Source: Crotalaria pallida
Lineage: Eukaryota > Streptophyta > Magnoliopsida > Fabales > Fabaceae
NCBI GenBank assembly: GCA_037953625.1
Contig: CM075652.1
Coordinates: 75,297,501 to 75,361,500 of the forward strand
DNA: 64,000 nucleotides
Direction of reading: 5' to 3'
The position numbers and the translations under genes were made by a program. This document shows positions 1-11,960 of the stretch, one piece after another. Below the pieces are notes generated by a model that was not told the origin of the DNA, ran no database searches, and saw nothing but the letters and a program-made list of their open reading frames with translations. Position 1 is the stretch's first letter, and the number at the start of each line of letters is the position of its first letter.

Positions 1-238
1 TTGGGGACCTTGAAGTAATTTTAGAAAGGTTTTGGAGGGAAAGAAAATAAAATTAATATTTTTCAAAAACTGGGCAAAATACTCGAGTGTTTTTGGGAGT
101 ACTCGAGTATTTTGGTCAGAGTTGACGAGTTAGTGTGTTTGGTGAGTCACCACCAACGAGTCACTGCCGTTTGACACGAAATCAAGCCTTCAACACGTCC
201 ATGGCTTTCGTGTCGAGCTGCATGAGCTTCATGAATGG

Positions 239-249
239 CTATTTAAGCC
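239..249 (+). promoter_or_regulatory. TATA-like box of LTR A
   Basis: CTATTTAAGCC lies about 50 bases before the start of a gene-like leader. The equivalent box in related LTR B is CTATAAAAGG (reverse, near 30489). Assignment rests on this paired position. Confidence 0.45.
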
Positions 250-1144
250 ATGGTTGATGAATCCACCAACCCTTTTTGCTCAATTCGTGAAGTGTTGCGT
301 GTGTTAGGGTTTTCGAATTGATTCAATCGATTCTCCCTATCTGGGTTGATTCGAACCACAAATCATACACCATTGTGAAGCTCACATTCAGGGCTTCACA
401 AATATACCAAGATTGTGAGCTGAGAGTTCGTAGATTGGAAGAATCGAAGCTTAGAAGTTGGAGTTTGTTTGCTGTCTCATGTTCCTGGAGCTTACTTTGG
501 AGCTTGATTTTGGTAAGCTCAGGCAACCTCCTCATGTGAATCTTGTTTCTTTAGCTAGTGTGAATTGTAGAGAGTTTATAGAGACTAATTTCCCCAATTT
601 TTATGTCTGTCTTATGCATCAACCAATTCAAACTTGGTGCTCTGCTGAAACTGCTCTGTTTCAGTGTGGAGTTTGGGGAATTCAGCTTGGAAGCTAAGTT
701 TTGGGTAAAGTCTCTGTTGATTCACGTCTAAGAGGTAAGGGGAAAGCTCTCTATTCACTAGATAGAGTTTAAATTGCATGCATGTGATTAGAGAGCCACC
801 AAGAGGCTCTAAGGGCTTAGTTTGAATAGGGAAATTGGTTTGGAGACCAACTTGTGTTCTAATGTTGTTCTGAGCAAGTTCTATATGTTGCATGTGAGCT
901 ATATGCAAGTTGTTTTCATGCCAAAAGTGTTTGGAACTGAACTTGGTATGTTAAGTTGTTGAAAATGTGTTTTTATGCATAATTGTTGCTCAGATTTGAT
1001 TCAGTGTAATAAGTTGTTGTTTTTGTGTTGGAACATGTTTAAAATGTATAATGTAAGCTCTATTGATCATTGGATTGGATTAGAAATGGTTAGAATTGAA
1101 AATGATATGTTAAAACCAAGTTTCCAGTCTGTTCTGCAGGAAAA

Positions 1145-1492
1145 GACTCGAGTACTTGGCTTTATACTCGAGTAGAATTTTGGTAAAACAATGTATTTTG
1201 TGTCAGAACACTCGAGTACCAAGCCCAGAACTCGAGTATCAACTGATGTATGGGGACCTTTTATGGTAAACCACTCGAGTAATGCAGGAGTCACTCGAGT
1301 GTTCTGGAATTGATGAAGAACACTCGAGCACTCATGAATCACTCGAGTATTTTTATGAATCTGAAACCCAAATCCTCAGAAAGACATGAACAACTCGAGT
1401 AAATGAGAACTACTCGAGTAATCTGGAAATGATTGAAGAACACTCGAGTATTCTGAAGAACACTCGAGTATTCTGAAGAACACTCGAGTAGT
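1145..1492. repeat. Cluster of CTCGAG palindromes
   Basis: About a dozen copies of ACTCGAGT(A/G) are spaced 15-40 bases apart, and two more lie at about 84 and 101 upstream of the TATA box. The motif is self-complementary with a central CG. It is not a simple tandem repeat because the spacers differ, except for a short tandem stretch at 1437-1492. Confidence 0.85.
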
Positions 1493-1870
1493 TTATCCAG
1501 ATTATGAAAAATGTCATTTTTAATTCTGAACCATTTGGTTAATACTTAAATGACAATAATCCAAGTGATTTAGGACTTAAAAGAAATTGATTGATGATAT
1601 GGTTATTCCGTTTGGATGACGGGACGTTGCTCGGGTGGCACGTCATAACGTAGCTCGGGTGGCACGTTATTATCAATTGAGTTAGACCAATCAATTTCTT
1701 TAAGTTAAGAGCTTGAATGCCAGATTGTTTATTCATGTTCGGGTGACATGAGCAGGACCTTTGGAAATACTAAAAGTTGCTACTAGCTCGATGACACATT
1801 AAGGTGGACAATGTGGGCAGTATGTGGTATATTGTTGATTTGATGTTTCAACGGTGTGATGCACACAAGT

Positions 1871-2095
1871 GGTAAGGTTTACGTTTGGGGCGACATGACG
1901 TTCATCAGACATGGTGACGTTGTTTATCACCTCTGTTGTGTATCACAAGTGATAAGGTTTACGTCCTTAGGCGACGTGACGTTCATCAGATGTGGTGACG
2001 TTTTTTATCACACCCGTTGTATGATGATAAGTGATAGGTTTACGTCCTTAGGCGACGTGACGTTCACCAGATAGTGTGACGTTTTTATCACTTCC
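1871..2095 (+). repeat. About 80-bp tandem repeat, 2.8 copies
   Basis: Units start near 1871, 1951 and 2032. Each carries a GGTTTACGT start, GACGTTCA and GTGACGTT, and a TTTATCAC tail. LTR B has a comparable CCCAGA/ACGT-rich region at about 28915-29200 in the opposite orientation. Confidence 0.8.
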
Positions 2096-3622
2096 GAGCT
2101 AGTACGCCATACGTTTTGGTAACGTATTTGTAATCTGGGAATGCACTGTGTATTGGATTGTGTATTGGATTGACGTCTGTGAGGACATTAGATGGAGAAT
2201 CTCAGAAAAAGAAGAATGTCAGGCATCATGCCACTTACCCTTAATTGAGTTAAGGCTTGATATCAAGAATGAGTGCGATCATCCTATTTGTATTAAGTGT
2301 TTGCTAAGTGTTAACTGTGGCTATTAACTGATTTGGGGTTATATTTGTGCATAATTATGTTGTTTCAACATTTATGCTCTATTGATTATGTGTATAGAAT
2401 TGCTTACCCCTATGCCCTTGTAGGTGATGTCACGCTACATCGCTGACATCGAGATCCGGCCACTTCTTAGTGGCAAATGAATCTACGATGATCTCCGAGT
2501 GGTGTATGAGAGGGAGGTAGAGATTTCCTTTTTATCACCCTAAACCACTGGTTCGGAACCGTCCTCGTAGGTCTAGGATTACCATCATATACAATATGCA
2601 TGTACCAACTTTTTATACTTACTATGGGACCACTCCCACTCGACCAGCTCGCTCGTTTCACAGTTTTCAATTCCAGTCTACCCGCTCACACCCTTTTTAT
2701 TTTAGAGTCGTTCGAAAGGAGACTCCCCTATCTATTTAAAGGAGTCCTATTAAGGTCACGTCTTCACCAGACCTCGTACCCAGTGGTGGGGTACCTACTC
2801 CTTTAAATAAGATCAAGGAGGATCTTGTCGAAGACGGGAGCGGAGGCGAGTCTGTCGTTCATTCTACTGGGAGTCGAGGAAGGAACGATAATCCTTAAGT
2901 ACATGCATAGGGTAAATGATGAGAATCAGGGATCCGGTGTGGTGGATGCTGTGGAGGAAATTGCTGCTAGAGATGTTGGATGATGACTACTGTTACTTCG
3001 TGGAGGACTTATACTACTACTACTGCCGCTACTAGTGCTATGAGACCAACTTTGGAGTTTTATATATTGTGGGAACTTCTTTTGAAAACTCTTGAGTCAT
3101 GGTCTATTTTGATGTACATATAAATACATAGCCTTATGGACTTGTTCTGGGATTTTGGAGATCTTTACCACTGGACTATGCATTACGAACCTTTGTTATA
3201 TATAAAATTTGTGGCTATATTATGGTGTATTTCATAGTCCTATTATTTCCGCTTACTCTGATATTGATTTAAAAGAATTCGGCTATGACATTTTGGAAAT
3301 GGTATCACTTGGTTAGATGAAAACTGGATGGCATTACTTAAGTTCGTTTATATGAAATATAATACATCTATCTTCAAAGAGAATGCTATCTAAGATTTGT
3401 TAAACTATCTTTTGAGCAAAGCAAATGCCGAATTCGATTTTAAAAGTAATACGTGAACTATTCTCCAAATATCCTATGTTTGGTTTGTGCACCCGACTCT
3501 TTAGAAAATATAAGAGAAAATTTTGAACCCAGTATTTTCTAATATTCAACAAGTCCATATATTCTAAAGTAATAGCCTTTATTTTGTACTAATTACTTGT
3601 GATATTTTGAGGGTGTCACAAA

Positions 3623-4642
3623 GATTCTGATTCGGACATTGATGAAGAGTCTATGAAACTTCTATTGAGAAAGTTTAGCAAGCATCTAAGGAGAAAAGAA
3701 AGGTTGAAGAAAGACAAAAAGAAAGAGAAGAATTCCCTACACTACAAGACCAGGACAACAAAAGAAGGAGTAGTTTGCCATGAATGCGGAAAACCCGGTC
3801 ATATCAAATACTCGTGCTCAAAGTATCTCAAAAAGATGGAAAAAGAGAAGAAACATCCAAAGCACAAAAAGGCATACATTGTTTGGGATGAAGAAGAAAA
3901 GGAAAGCACATCAAGTAGTTCTTCGGATGATGAAGAAATCGCTACACTTAACTTGCTAGTTCAAGTTGATGAAGAAGAAAGTTCAAATGATGAATCAAAT
4001 GAACAAAGCGAGGAAAGCGATGTAAGTGATACTAAATCCGAAATTTCTTCTAAATATGAAGTTTTATATCATGCTTATGAAGAAATGCATGAAGAACTTA
4101 AGAAACTAGTTTTGAAAAATTTAGAAAGAAAGAAGCTCATTTTGAAACATCAACAAGAGATTTTAGAACTTCAAAAACAAGTTGATGAGCTTAATCTTCA
4201 AAATGAAACTCTTAATCTCATATATGCTAGTTCCTCTTGTGATTGTGCTAGTAGATTGAATGTTGTGGTTGATTGTGAGAATTGCAAGTTGCTTAAGGAT
4301 GAAAATGTTATTTTGAAAAATAAGCTTGCAAGTTTCACAAGTGGTGATATTAAATTGCGCACATTGTTAAATTTTCAAAGAGAAAATTCAAACAAGTTTG
4401 GTTTGGGTTATACTAATGCTAAGAGTAAGTCTCATAGAAATGTTGTTGATTTTTCTAAGATTGATTTTTCAAATGCACCAACATGTTTCTATTGTGGCAC
4501 TCATGGACATACTTCAAATGTGTGTTATATTAAAGTGCATGGTATACCTATAGGAAATTTTGTTTGGGTTAAGAAGGGTGAAAATCCCTTAACTAACAAA
4601 AATGGATCCAAGACCATTTGGATACCAAAAAGCAAAGCATGA
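3623..4642 (+). pseudogene. Gag polyprotein fragment (copia-type, two zinc knuckles)
   Basis: The open frame continues upstream of the first ATG (3653) to the insertion point, so this is the 3' two thirds of gag, not a gene starting at 3653. Visible parts are a lysine-rich stretch, a CX2CX4HX4C knuckle (CHECGKPGHIKYSC), an acidic Ser/Glu region, a coiled-coil-like heptad region (about residues 140-200) and a second knuckle (CFYCGTHGHTSNVC). It ends TIWIPKSKA, which is where copia polyproteins normally pass into protease. The role in the family is the RNA-binding capsid precursor. It is 5'-truncated by LTR A but free of stops after that point. Confidence 0.85.
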
Positions 4643-4725
4643 TTGTTTTTGTATGTATGATTGAAGAGCAAAAGGCTTACAAGTGTTATTCATTATCTGC
4701 TTCTTCAAGTAACAAAGAGAATGTC

Positions 4726-5142
4726 CTACAATTGGTACAATTGGTATTGTTGAAGTTTTACAATTGGTATTATTTCTACAAAGCTCACATTTGGTATCAA
4801 GTGAATTTCTCACAAGAGATAACAAGCATTCACAATTGGATTTACAATTGGTATCTTCTAATCTTACTATTAGTCACTTACAATTGGTATTTACAATTGG
4901 TGTTGAAAATTCACAAGTATTTTCATGATATATTCTTCTACAATTGATATCATTGTGTATTCATTATATGTTTATCATGCTATTGTTGGTATTATGAAAT
5001 TTCTTTACAATTGATATCTTACTTTGTCAAGTGATATTATGATTTTTTTTAGTTCAAATCGGTATCATATTTCATTGTCATATTTCTTTCCAATTGGTTT
5101 CACTTTTCAAGTATATTTCGTTGATTAATTGGTATCAATGTT
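4726..5142 (+). repeat. Array of CAATTGGTAT motifs between gag and polypurine tract
   Basis: About 14 full or near copies of (T/C)ACAATTGGTAT lie in 420 bases with irregular spacing. The same array occurs in the complete element (11555-11930, reverse). AATTGGTATC also occurs at the LTR/primer-binding-site junction of that element (13806-13820). Confidence 0.8.
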
Positions 5143-5404
5143 GTAGAGAAAGGATTAGTAACTTCTCATATTTTGGCTTATGATTTCATTGTTATATTAC
5201 TTTTTGATAATGCCAAAAGGGGGAGAAAAGGTTGTTTTGTTGTTTTTATATAGGTGGTGCAAAGTTGTTGAAGATAGAGGGATAATCAAGCTTAACTCAA
5301 TTGGATTTCAAATGTCAAAAGCATTTATTGAGGGGGAGCAAGAGTCTCACCAAGTGATCAAATGTTTCAACAATCAACAACTTCAAAACATGTTTGTCCT
5401 AATC

Positions 5405-5418
5405 AAAAAGGGGGAGAT
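5405..5418 (+). other. Polypurine tract (plus-strand primer)
   Basis: AAAAAGGGGGAGAT lies immediately before the TG of the 3' LTR. It is identical to the tract of the complete element (reverse of 11312-11325). Confidence 0.85.
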
Positions 5419-5784
5419 TGTTAGATCTAGAAGGCATGTGCATGTGAAGATTGTGAGATCTATTATGCAAGTGCAAGGTTTTGATAATGACAAATGTTTT
5501 GATCAAGCTCAAGTCATGAAGAAGCTCAACAAACAAACAACAATCAACAATGATGAAGAAAGAGCAAGCTAATGAAGATTCAAGTTGTGTATTGAGTTGT
5601 AATATCTTTGTTTGAGTCTTATAGTTTGATGAGTTTGGGTAGAGTTTATTAGAGGGTAGTGAATCTCTATCAAGTGCATGATCATATTATATATTCACTT
5701 AACCTAAAATCAATAGGTGGCTTAAAGGTTTGAAAGAAAAGGTTTAGATTTGCGAAAACAAGTTTTTGGAAGTGTTTTTTAGGT

Positions 5785-5925
5785 AATAATCGATTATCCA
5801 TGTTTCATAATCGATTATCAAGTTTTGCATCAGCTCATAATCGATTATCAAGGCTTATAATCGATTATCTACTGATTGCAAGTGAATAATCGATTATCCT
5901 GATGTCATAATCGATTATTAGCTGT
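5785..5925. repeat. ATAATCGATTAT palindrome cluster (U3 side)
   Basis: Six copies of ATAATCGATTAT lie at roughly 20-27 base spacing. The sequence is perfectly self-complementary. Confidence 0.85.
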
Positions 5926-6852
5926 TGAACTAGTTTTTAAAATACGTTTTTCACTTCTCAAAATCAGTTTTTAAGTTTCCTAACTTTTGGGTTATACACA
6001 CCTTTTTCTATCCTTTGTGAATCATTAGAACAAATCAATTTCATTTTCATATCATTTTAGAAAGATCAAAGTCACACTATTCTCTCAACTTTCTCTCTCA
6101 CTTTCTCAAAGATCAAAGCTTTCATTTTCACATTCTTTGATCAAGAATCTTTGAATCTCATGTGTTGATATTTTCATAGTTCTTGAAAGAGAATCATAGG
6201 ATTGTTATTGTTTTCTATTGTTTTGTAATCATTACAAGGAGGCAAACATTCTACAACAAAGGAAGTCTTGGTGGTTGTTCATCAAGCAAATCAAGTTGGA
6301 AGTCTTGTTGTGTTAACAAGCAAATTGGAAGTCTTGTTGTGAGGAATCAACAAGCAATTGGAAGACTTGTTGTGGGGATATCAACAAGCAAGGGAAGAAA
6401 GTTAGATTAGATTTCAATAGGATTGCAAGAAAAGAGTGAGGTATCTCTTGGAGGCTATCAAGAAGGGAGTCTTGAGAGGCGTATTACTTGTAATTTGAGA
6501 ATTCTAATTCCTTAGTGAAGAATCTCTCTTGGTTGAAGAGGGGACTGGATGTAGCTCACGGTGGTTGTGAGTGAACCAGGATAAAACCACTGTGCAGTAT
6601 CTATATTCCCTTAACTCTTTAGATTTTGTCATTTCTTATTGTTCTTGAGTGAAAACTTAGAAAATATTGATTTTTCATAATTGAATGAATTAGGTTTTAA
6701 TTGTGCAAATTGATTTGGGGAAAATCATTTTCATACCCTAGGTAATCAATAAGAATATTGGCGTTAATCAGTTCCTCTTAATCTCTGATCTTATGTGTTA
6801 ATTGATTGATTTTCGTATTTGATTGAAAAAGTGATTTTCTGATTTTTGCAGT

Positions 6853-6945
6853 GAATAATCGATTATCAGCTTTCAATAATCGATTATCATAATTGCTGTC
6901 AGGTCATAATCAATTATCATACAATCATAATCGATTATCAGCTGA
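6853..6945. repeat. Second ATAATCGATTAT palindrome cluster
   Basis: Four copies, one degenerate (ATAATCAATTAT), lie near the 3' end of the same LTR, mirroring the cluster at 5785-5925. Confidence 0.85.
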
Positions 6946-7093
6946 AAATTTAGTAAAAATCATTCGTTTTAATTGTTTTGATTTGTTTCGTTCGAAAATC
7001 TTTCAAGGTTTCTTAAACACCTATTCAACCCCCTCTTCTAGGTGTTCTCCTAGTGTTCCTTAGTCCATTCACCCACCGATTGTAGTTCTTACA

Positions 7094-8971
7094 ATGTTTG
7101 TTGCTGATGAATATTTTAAGAATATTTATTAAAGAGTATATCGATTAAATCATATTTAACCATATTATATTGATTAAGGTTAGTAATTATATTTTTTTAA
7201 AATTTTAAAAATATATTTTAACATTATAATTATATTTTTTAAAATTTTAAAAATATATTCTTCATTTAGGAATAGTGTTGCTGAGCTTGACGAAAGTTCG
7301 AGCTTGACAACGTCACCGAGCTTGGAGAACTTGAGTCGAGCTTGATGACTTTGCACTTGGCATCTGTTCAAACTTTGAGAACTTTGAGCCGAGCTTGATG
7401 ATATTCCGAGCTTGGGAACTTTGAGAGATTAATCTTCTCGGCTGACTGAGTCTGCTTTGAGCAATAGCTCGGATTGATCACTTCTGAGTACGCCCGAACT
7501 GATTCATTTGTCTTCATCAAAACCCTTGACCGAGAACCGAGCTTATGATATATTTGTCGTCATCAAAACTTTTGATTTAACAGTGTTATCACCTGAAATG
7601 ATAGGAGTTAGGAAAATTTAACTGCGACATCAGATATTTGTGTTTTCGTAGTCGTAGAACATCGCTGTGAAGTTAATAACTTCAACTCACAAATCAAGGC
7701 TGAAAATGTTCAATGCCATTATTTGTTGATTTATCACTTTGCATGTATTTGTGATTAATTTTTTAAAAAGTAGTAATGATGACAATGTTTATAGAAGGCA
7801 GAACCATATTAATCTAGTCATCTGTATAAAAGGAGTTAATATTCTGAGATTTTCTATGGACTGCGGTGTTTGGAATGAAAATACATCAAGCTGTTTGTAT
7901 ACCTATTATATTACTTCTATTCAATTTTACTTATTACAAGACATTACTATAGCTCTGAATGCTTGCAAAATCAATGATGGATTTTATAAATTACGGTTTG
8001 TTATTGAATGTTACATAATCCTATGACAGGAAATTGGATAAGTGGAAACAGATGAACACTACAAACCAAAAATTTAAATTTGGATACTTGATGTGTCTCT
8101 TACACAGAAGATATAAGGTTCTCTTTCAGATCAAGAGCATAATGACATAATTCATTGCTTATAATCTATTTAGGTACTCTTGTCTAGTGGATTTCACCCG
8201 GGGTTCCTCAATCAAGCCGTTGAGGCTTTGAGCCTTGATGTTGTTTTTGCTATTGAATTTTTTAGTTGTTAATACAGGGATTATGCATTCTCTTTCTCTT
8301 ATCCCTTTCTGTCATTTATTTGTTTCTTTTTCTTCTTTTGAAAAGGGAGGGGAAGGGGGTAGGTGGGGTTTTTCAATTTCTTGTAAGGTTTGGTAATATT
8401 TTATTTTTCTTATTTTGTAACTTCAATGAGGTCAAAAAGCCATTTTGTTTTGCCCTCCTTATGTTGTTCATGTATCTTGTGTTTCTGTTGATGACCAAAT
8501 TGGTGGTGGTGTGCTAAAATGGTTAACTAAAATAGCTCATGCTCATGTAGAAACAATTAGATTTTTAAAGTTACTTTTTTTTAAAATTATTTGTGTTATT
8601 TTCTTTGTTATAAAATTCAAAATAGATTTGGCATGGTACTTTGTTACTTGATTCGTTTCAACTTTCATTCAATAAACAACTTATATGTTGTTAATCCACC
8701 TCTGCTTTGCATGATTTTTAATCTGATTTGAATGTGACACTCCTTGTATCCTTCTTAAGCAACTTATTATAAAGCAAAGAACTAGTGAGCAGAGAGCTTA
8801 TTGCACTAATACTTTTATAGTTCTCTTTGGTCTCTAGCTTTATATCTTGTAGCTGTAATATTGTTTTGTTTGATTCATGTGTCTCTTCACGTCTGTTAAA
8901 TATTTTCATGTTGGATGTTATAATTTTTCTTGAACCTTATCATTTTGTACTTTCTTCAAGAGCTATTGCAG
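7094..8971. other. Unassigned AT-rich stretch, no gene recognised
   Basis: It follows the gag-only element. 7284-7420 has recurring GAGCTTGA/GAGCTTGG words, which look like part of a decayed LTR. The small frames at 7739-8026 and 8266-8651 resemble no family I recognise. The stretch leads into an NDL-like exon and may be captured host sequence inside a CACTA element whose right end is at 16505. Confidence 0.5.
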
Positions 8972-9060
8972 TTGGGAGCTGCTGCAATTGATCTAGATGA
9001 TCCTATTCTTTCTGTTGATGACTTGGCTGATCAAATAGTTGAAGTTCTTAACTTTTTTGG
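8972..9060 (+). pseudogene. NDL: NDL (N-MYC down-regulated-like) single exon fragment
   Basis: Between a splice acceptor (TTGCAG, ending 8971) and a donor (GTGAGC, starting 9061), the exon reads LGAAAIDLDDPILSVDD followed by LADQIVEVLNFFG. This matches, from memory, the plant NDR/NDL alpha/beta-hydrolase-fold family segment that follows the PPGHE motif. No other NDL exon is visible nearby, so it is an isolated captured exon and not a gene. The family acts with G-protein beta subunits and in auxin transport in Arabidopsis. The fragment cannot make that protein. Confidence 0.7.
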
Positions 9061-9580
9061 GTGAGCATTTCTAGCTTAATCATCAATTTCTAATCAAATA
9101 GTGCAATTCTGTATTGAAATTCCCGTAAAGATGGCAACCACTCTTCCTAGTCTCACTGCATACTAGAAGTTACAACTCCCTTAAAGAAACATAAGTAGAA
9201 CACAAAGAGAATAATAGGAATCATTAGATTGGTGTTGTGTATTTTGATGTGAATTTTACTACCATGATAATAACAGTGGCTAAGTCCATGCACTTTGAAT
9301 CTTATAATGACTCTCTCTGCACATGGTGATAGGGGAGTTATAAATTCTTTCTTAAATTCTTTCTTTGATCTAGAAATTTTTATTAAATTAATCCAGAAAG
9401 AGCTTTTAAAAAAGTTCATAAGCTATATTAGGGGAGCATGTTAGAATGAACAACTTATGCTCTTATTCTATAAAGTTATTGAAATAATCTAAAAGGAGAT
9501 TATAGACATAAATTTATTTTCATAAGTTGTTCTTGTCTACCCAACATCTATATTGCTAATTATTATCCTTCGATATGTAG
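9061..9580. other. Intron-like spacer, nothing recognised
   Basis: AT-rich sequence between two unrelated exon fragments. No conserved frame, repeat or terminus was seen. Confidence 0.5.
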
Positions 9581-9702
9581 ATAAAGGCAAATATTGAGAC
9601 TCAAGGAGAATTTGTGAATTCATTGATCAGAGAGGTTAACAATGCAGTTTATCAGAACATTAAAGATGTGGTTACATTTGTAAAGTGGCTGGATGATGAA
9701 CT

Positions 9703-11311
9703 TAAGGAAACCGCAATTGGAGGGTGAAACAACTAAGGAACCCTAGGAACACACCTAGAAGGGGGGTTGAATAGGTCTAAAAGAAACCTTGAAAGATTTT
9801 CGAATGAAATGAATCGAAACAATCAAAACGAATGATTTTTGCAAATTTGTCAGCACTTAATCGATTAAACTGAGATTTAATCGATTAACCTGCAATTTAA
9901 TCGATTAAGGTCAAAAAACACAATTTCACTTAATCGATTACTAATCGATTATGACAGTTAAAAACTGAAAAATCACTTTTCAATCGAATACGAAAATCAA
10001 TCAATCAACACGTATAACCAGAGATTCAGCGGAAACAATTAACACCTATATTCTTATTGATTACCTAGGTTATGAAAATGATTTTCCCAAACTCAATTTG
10101 AACAATTAAGATTCAATTCAATCAATTATGAAAATCAATCTTTCTCTAAGTTTTCAACCAAGAACACAATGAATAACAAGAATGTAAAGAGTAAGGGTTT
10201 AGAGATACGACACAGTGATTTATCCTGGTTCACTTTCATCCACTTGAAAGCTACATCTAGTCCCCTCTTCAACCAAGAGAGATTCTTCACTATGAGGAAT
10301 TAGAGTTCTCAAATTACAAGTAAATGCCTCTCAAGACTCCCTTCTTGATAGCCTACAAGAGATACCACACCCTTGCCTTGTAATCCTATTGATCTTCTCT
10401 CTAATCTAACCTCTACCCCTTGTTGATAATCCACACAACAAGTCTTCACTTGCTTGATGATAATCCACACACCAAGGCTTCACTTTACTTGATTCACAAC
10501 CAAGACTTCTTCTTCTTCAATGAGAAATTTGCTTGATGATAATCGACACACCAAGTCTTCTTGTTTGTTGTAGATGGCTTGCCTCTTGCAAAGATTACAA
10601 CACAATTGAAAACACAATGACACTCCTATGAATCTCTTTCAATAGCTATGACAAATCAACATAAGAGATTCAAAGGTTCTTGATCAAAGAATATGAAAAT
10701 AGAAAAGCTTTGATCTTTGAAATTGAGAGAGAATAGAGTGGCTTTATCCTTTGTAAAATTGATGTAAAAATGATTCTAGATGATCACAAAGATTAGGAAA
10801 AGGTTTATGTAGAATACCCAAAAGTTAGAGCACTTAAAAACTGATTTTGAGAAGTGAAAATCGCATTTTAAAAAAAAACCAGTACAGCAGTGTTTAATCG
10901 ATTAGACTTTGGCTTAATCGATTAGTAATCGATTAGAATTGGTCTTAATCGATTAGACCATACTGAAACTTGTTAGAAACTTGTTTTCTCAAAAACTAAA
11001 CCTTTTCTTTCAAACCTTTAAGCCACCTATTGATTTTAGGTAAAGTGAAAACTCAAATTATGATTTAAACATGACTATGATAGAGATTCACTACCCTCTA
11101 TTAACTCTACCCAAAACTCATAAACTAAAAGACTTGAGAGGCTAAAGATATTACAATAAAGAATAAACTAAACCAACTAAGTCTTCATGAGTTTGTTCTC
11201 TCTTCTTCCTTTGATGATTGTTGTTGTTTGTTGAGCTTGAACTTGATCAACATCTTTGTAGCTTGTTCAAAACCTTTTGTCATTATCAAAACATTCTCAA
11301 TGGAACTTACA
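9703..11311 (-). mobile_element. 3' LTR of the complete gag-only element
   Basis: 1609 bp. Read on the minus strand it begins TGTAAGTTCC and ends TTTCCTTA; the other LTR ends TTTCCTCA, so the terminal CA has decayed to TA. It carries TTAATCGATTAA clusters at about 9855-9950 and 10892-10960. Confidence 0.9.
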
Positions 11312-11325
11312 ATCTCCCCCTTTTT
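11312..11325 (-). other. Polypurine tract of the complete gag-only element
   Basis: AAAAAGGGGGAGAT on the minus strand, directly 5' of the 3' LTR. Confidence 0.88.
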
Positions 11326-11554
11326 GAAAATGACAAACATGTTTTGAAGTTGTTTGAAGGTGTTGATGCTTTAAATATTTGATCACTTGGTGAGACTCTT
11401 GCTCCCCCTTAATCAATGCAATTGACATTTGAAATCCAATTAATAGAAGCTTGATTCTCCCCCTATCTTCAACAACTTTGCTCAACCTACATAAAAACAA
11501 CAAAACAACCTTTCTCCAAAACATACTATTTCTCCCCCTTTGGCATTATCAAAA

Positions 11555-11930
11555 AGTAATATATACCAATTGAAATATAAAATGCTTAGCCAAAATAAGA
11601 GAAATCACCAATCATTCCTTTTCAACATTGATACCAATTGAAAGATAAGAACCAAAAATAATCAATGATACCAATTGAAAAGCTAATTGTCACTAATTGA
11701 CAAAATATCACAAAAGCATGATAATCATCTAATCATCACTCAATGATACCAATTAATACCAATTGAGGACAATTCAATTATACCAATTGAGAAGACTATA
11801 ATTGATACCAAATAAGAATATTCAACAATATCACTTGTACCAATTTTTTTACCACTTTGTAGGTCATTCACTTGAGATGCAAATGTAATACCAATTGAAG
11901 ATGCAAATTTAAGAATAACACTTGTAAGCC
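11555..11930 (-). repeat. CAATTGGTAT motif array (minus strand)
   Basis: About ten copies, seen on the plus strand as ATACCAATTG, lie between the end of gag and the polypurine tract. The position is the same as in the truncated element at 4726-5142. Confidence 0.8.
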
Positions 11931-11960
11931 CTTTGCTCTTCAATCATACCTACAACACAA

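Larger units (their letters stand above)
1..3620 (+). mobile_element. Long LTR 'A', 3' part (Ty3/gypsy-type, solo or end of a larger element)
   Basis: No coding capacity is visible in 3.6 kb. The right end is GGGTGTCACA at 3611-3620, the typical terminus of long plant gypsy LTRs. It cuts straight into the gag reading frame of the element at 3621 onward, so this is an insertion. Its start lies left of the window. Sense is plus: a TATA-like CTATTTAAG at 239 is followed by a leader and by AGGTAAGGG near 735. It is related by eye to solo LTR B (27559-30920, reverse): both share the splice-donor region, the ACGTT-rich tandem repeat and a block around 2530-3020. Ogre-like or Tekay-like origin is possible; without an internal region the lineage is open. 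Confidence 0.75.
3621..7093 (+). mobile_element. Gag-only LTR retrotransposon (TR-GAG type), 3' part
   Basis: It runs in order through the gag 3' half, a CAATTGGTAT motif array, a polypurine tract and one complete LTR. It has the same organisation as the complete minus-strand element at 9703-15429, and the gag is closely similar. The LTR is from a related but distinct subfamily (it starts TGTTAGATC rather than TGTAAGTTC). The 5' LTR and gag start were cut off by the LTR A insertion and may continue left of the window. No protease, integrase or reverse transcriptase is present. Confidence 0.8.
5419..7093 (+). mobile_element. 3' LTR of the truncated gag-only element
   Basis: It starts TGTTAGATC right after the polypurine tract and ends CTTACA at 7093, 1675 bp in all. 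The terminal part (CTATTCAACCCCCTCTTC and following) parallels the LTR end of the complete element. Short frames inside it show no coding signature. Confidence 0.8.

Noticed and set aside
4618..4947. 109-residue frame after gag, rich in NWY
   Set aside because: It only reads the CAATTGGTAT array in one frame.
5180..5572. 130-residue frame after gag
   Set aside because: It runs through the polypurine tract and into the LTR, so it cannot be a conserved gene of the element.
8266..8517. Hydrophobic 83-residue frame resembling a membrane protein
   Set aside because: T-rich intron-like sequence gives Leu/Phe/Val runs; no start context or homologue recognised.
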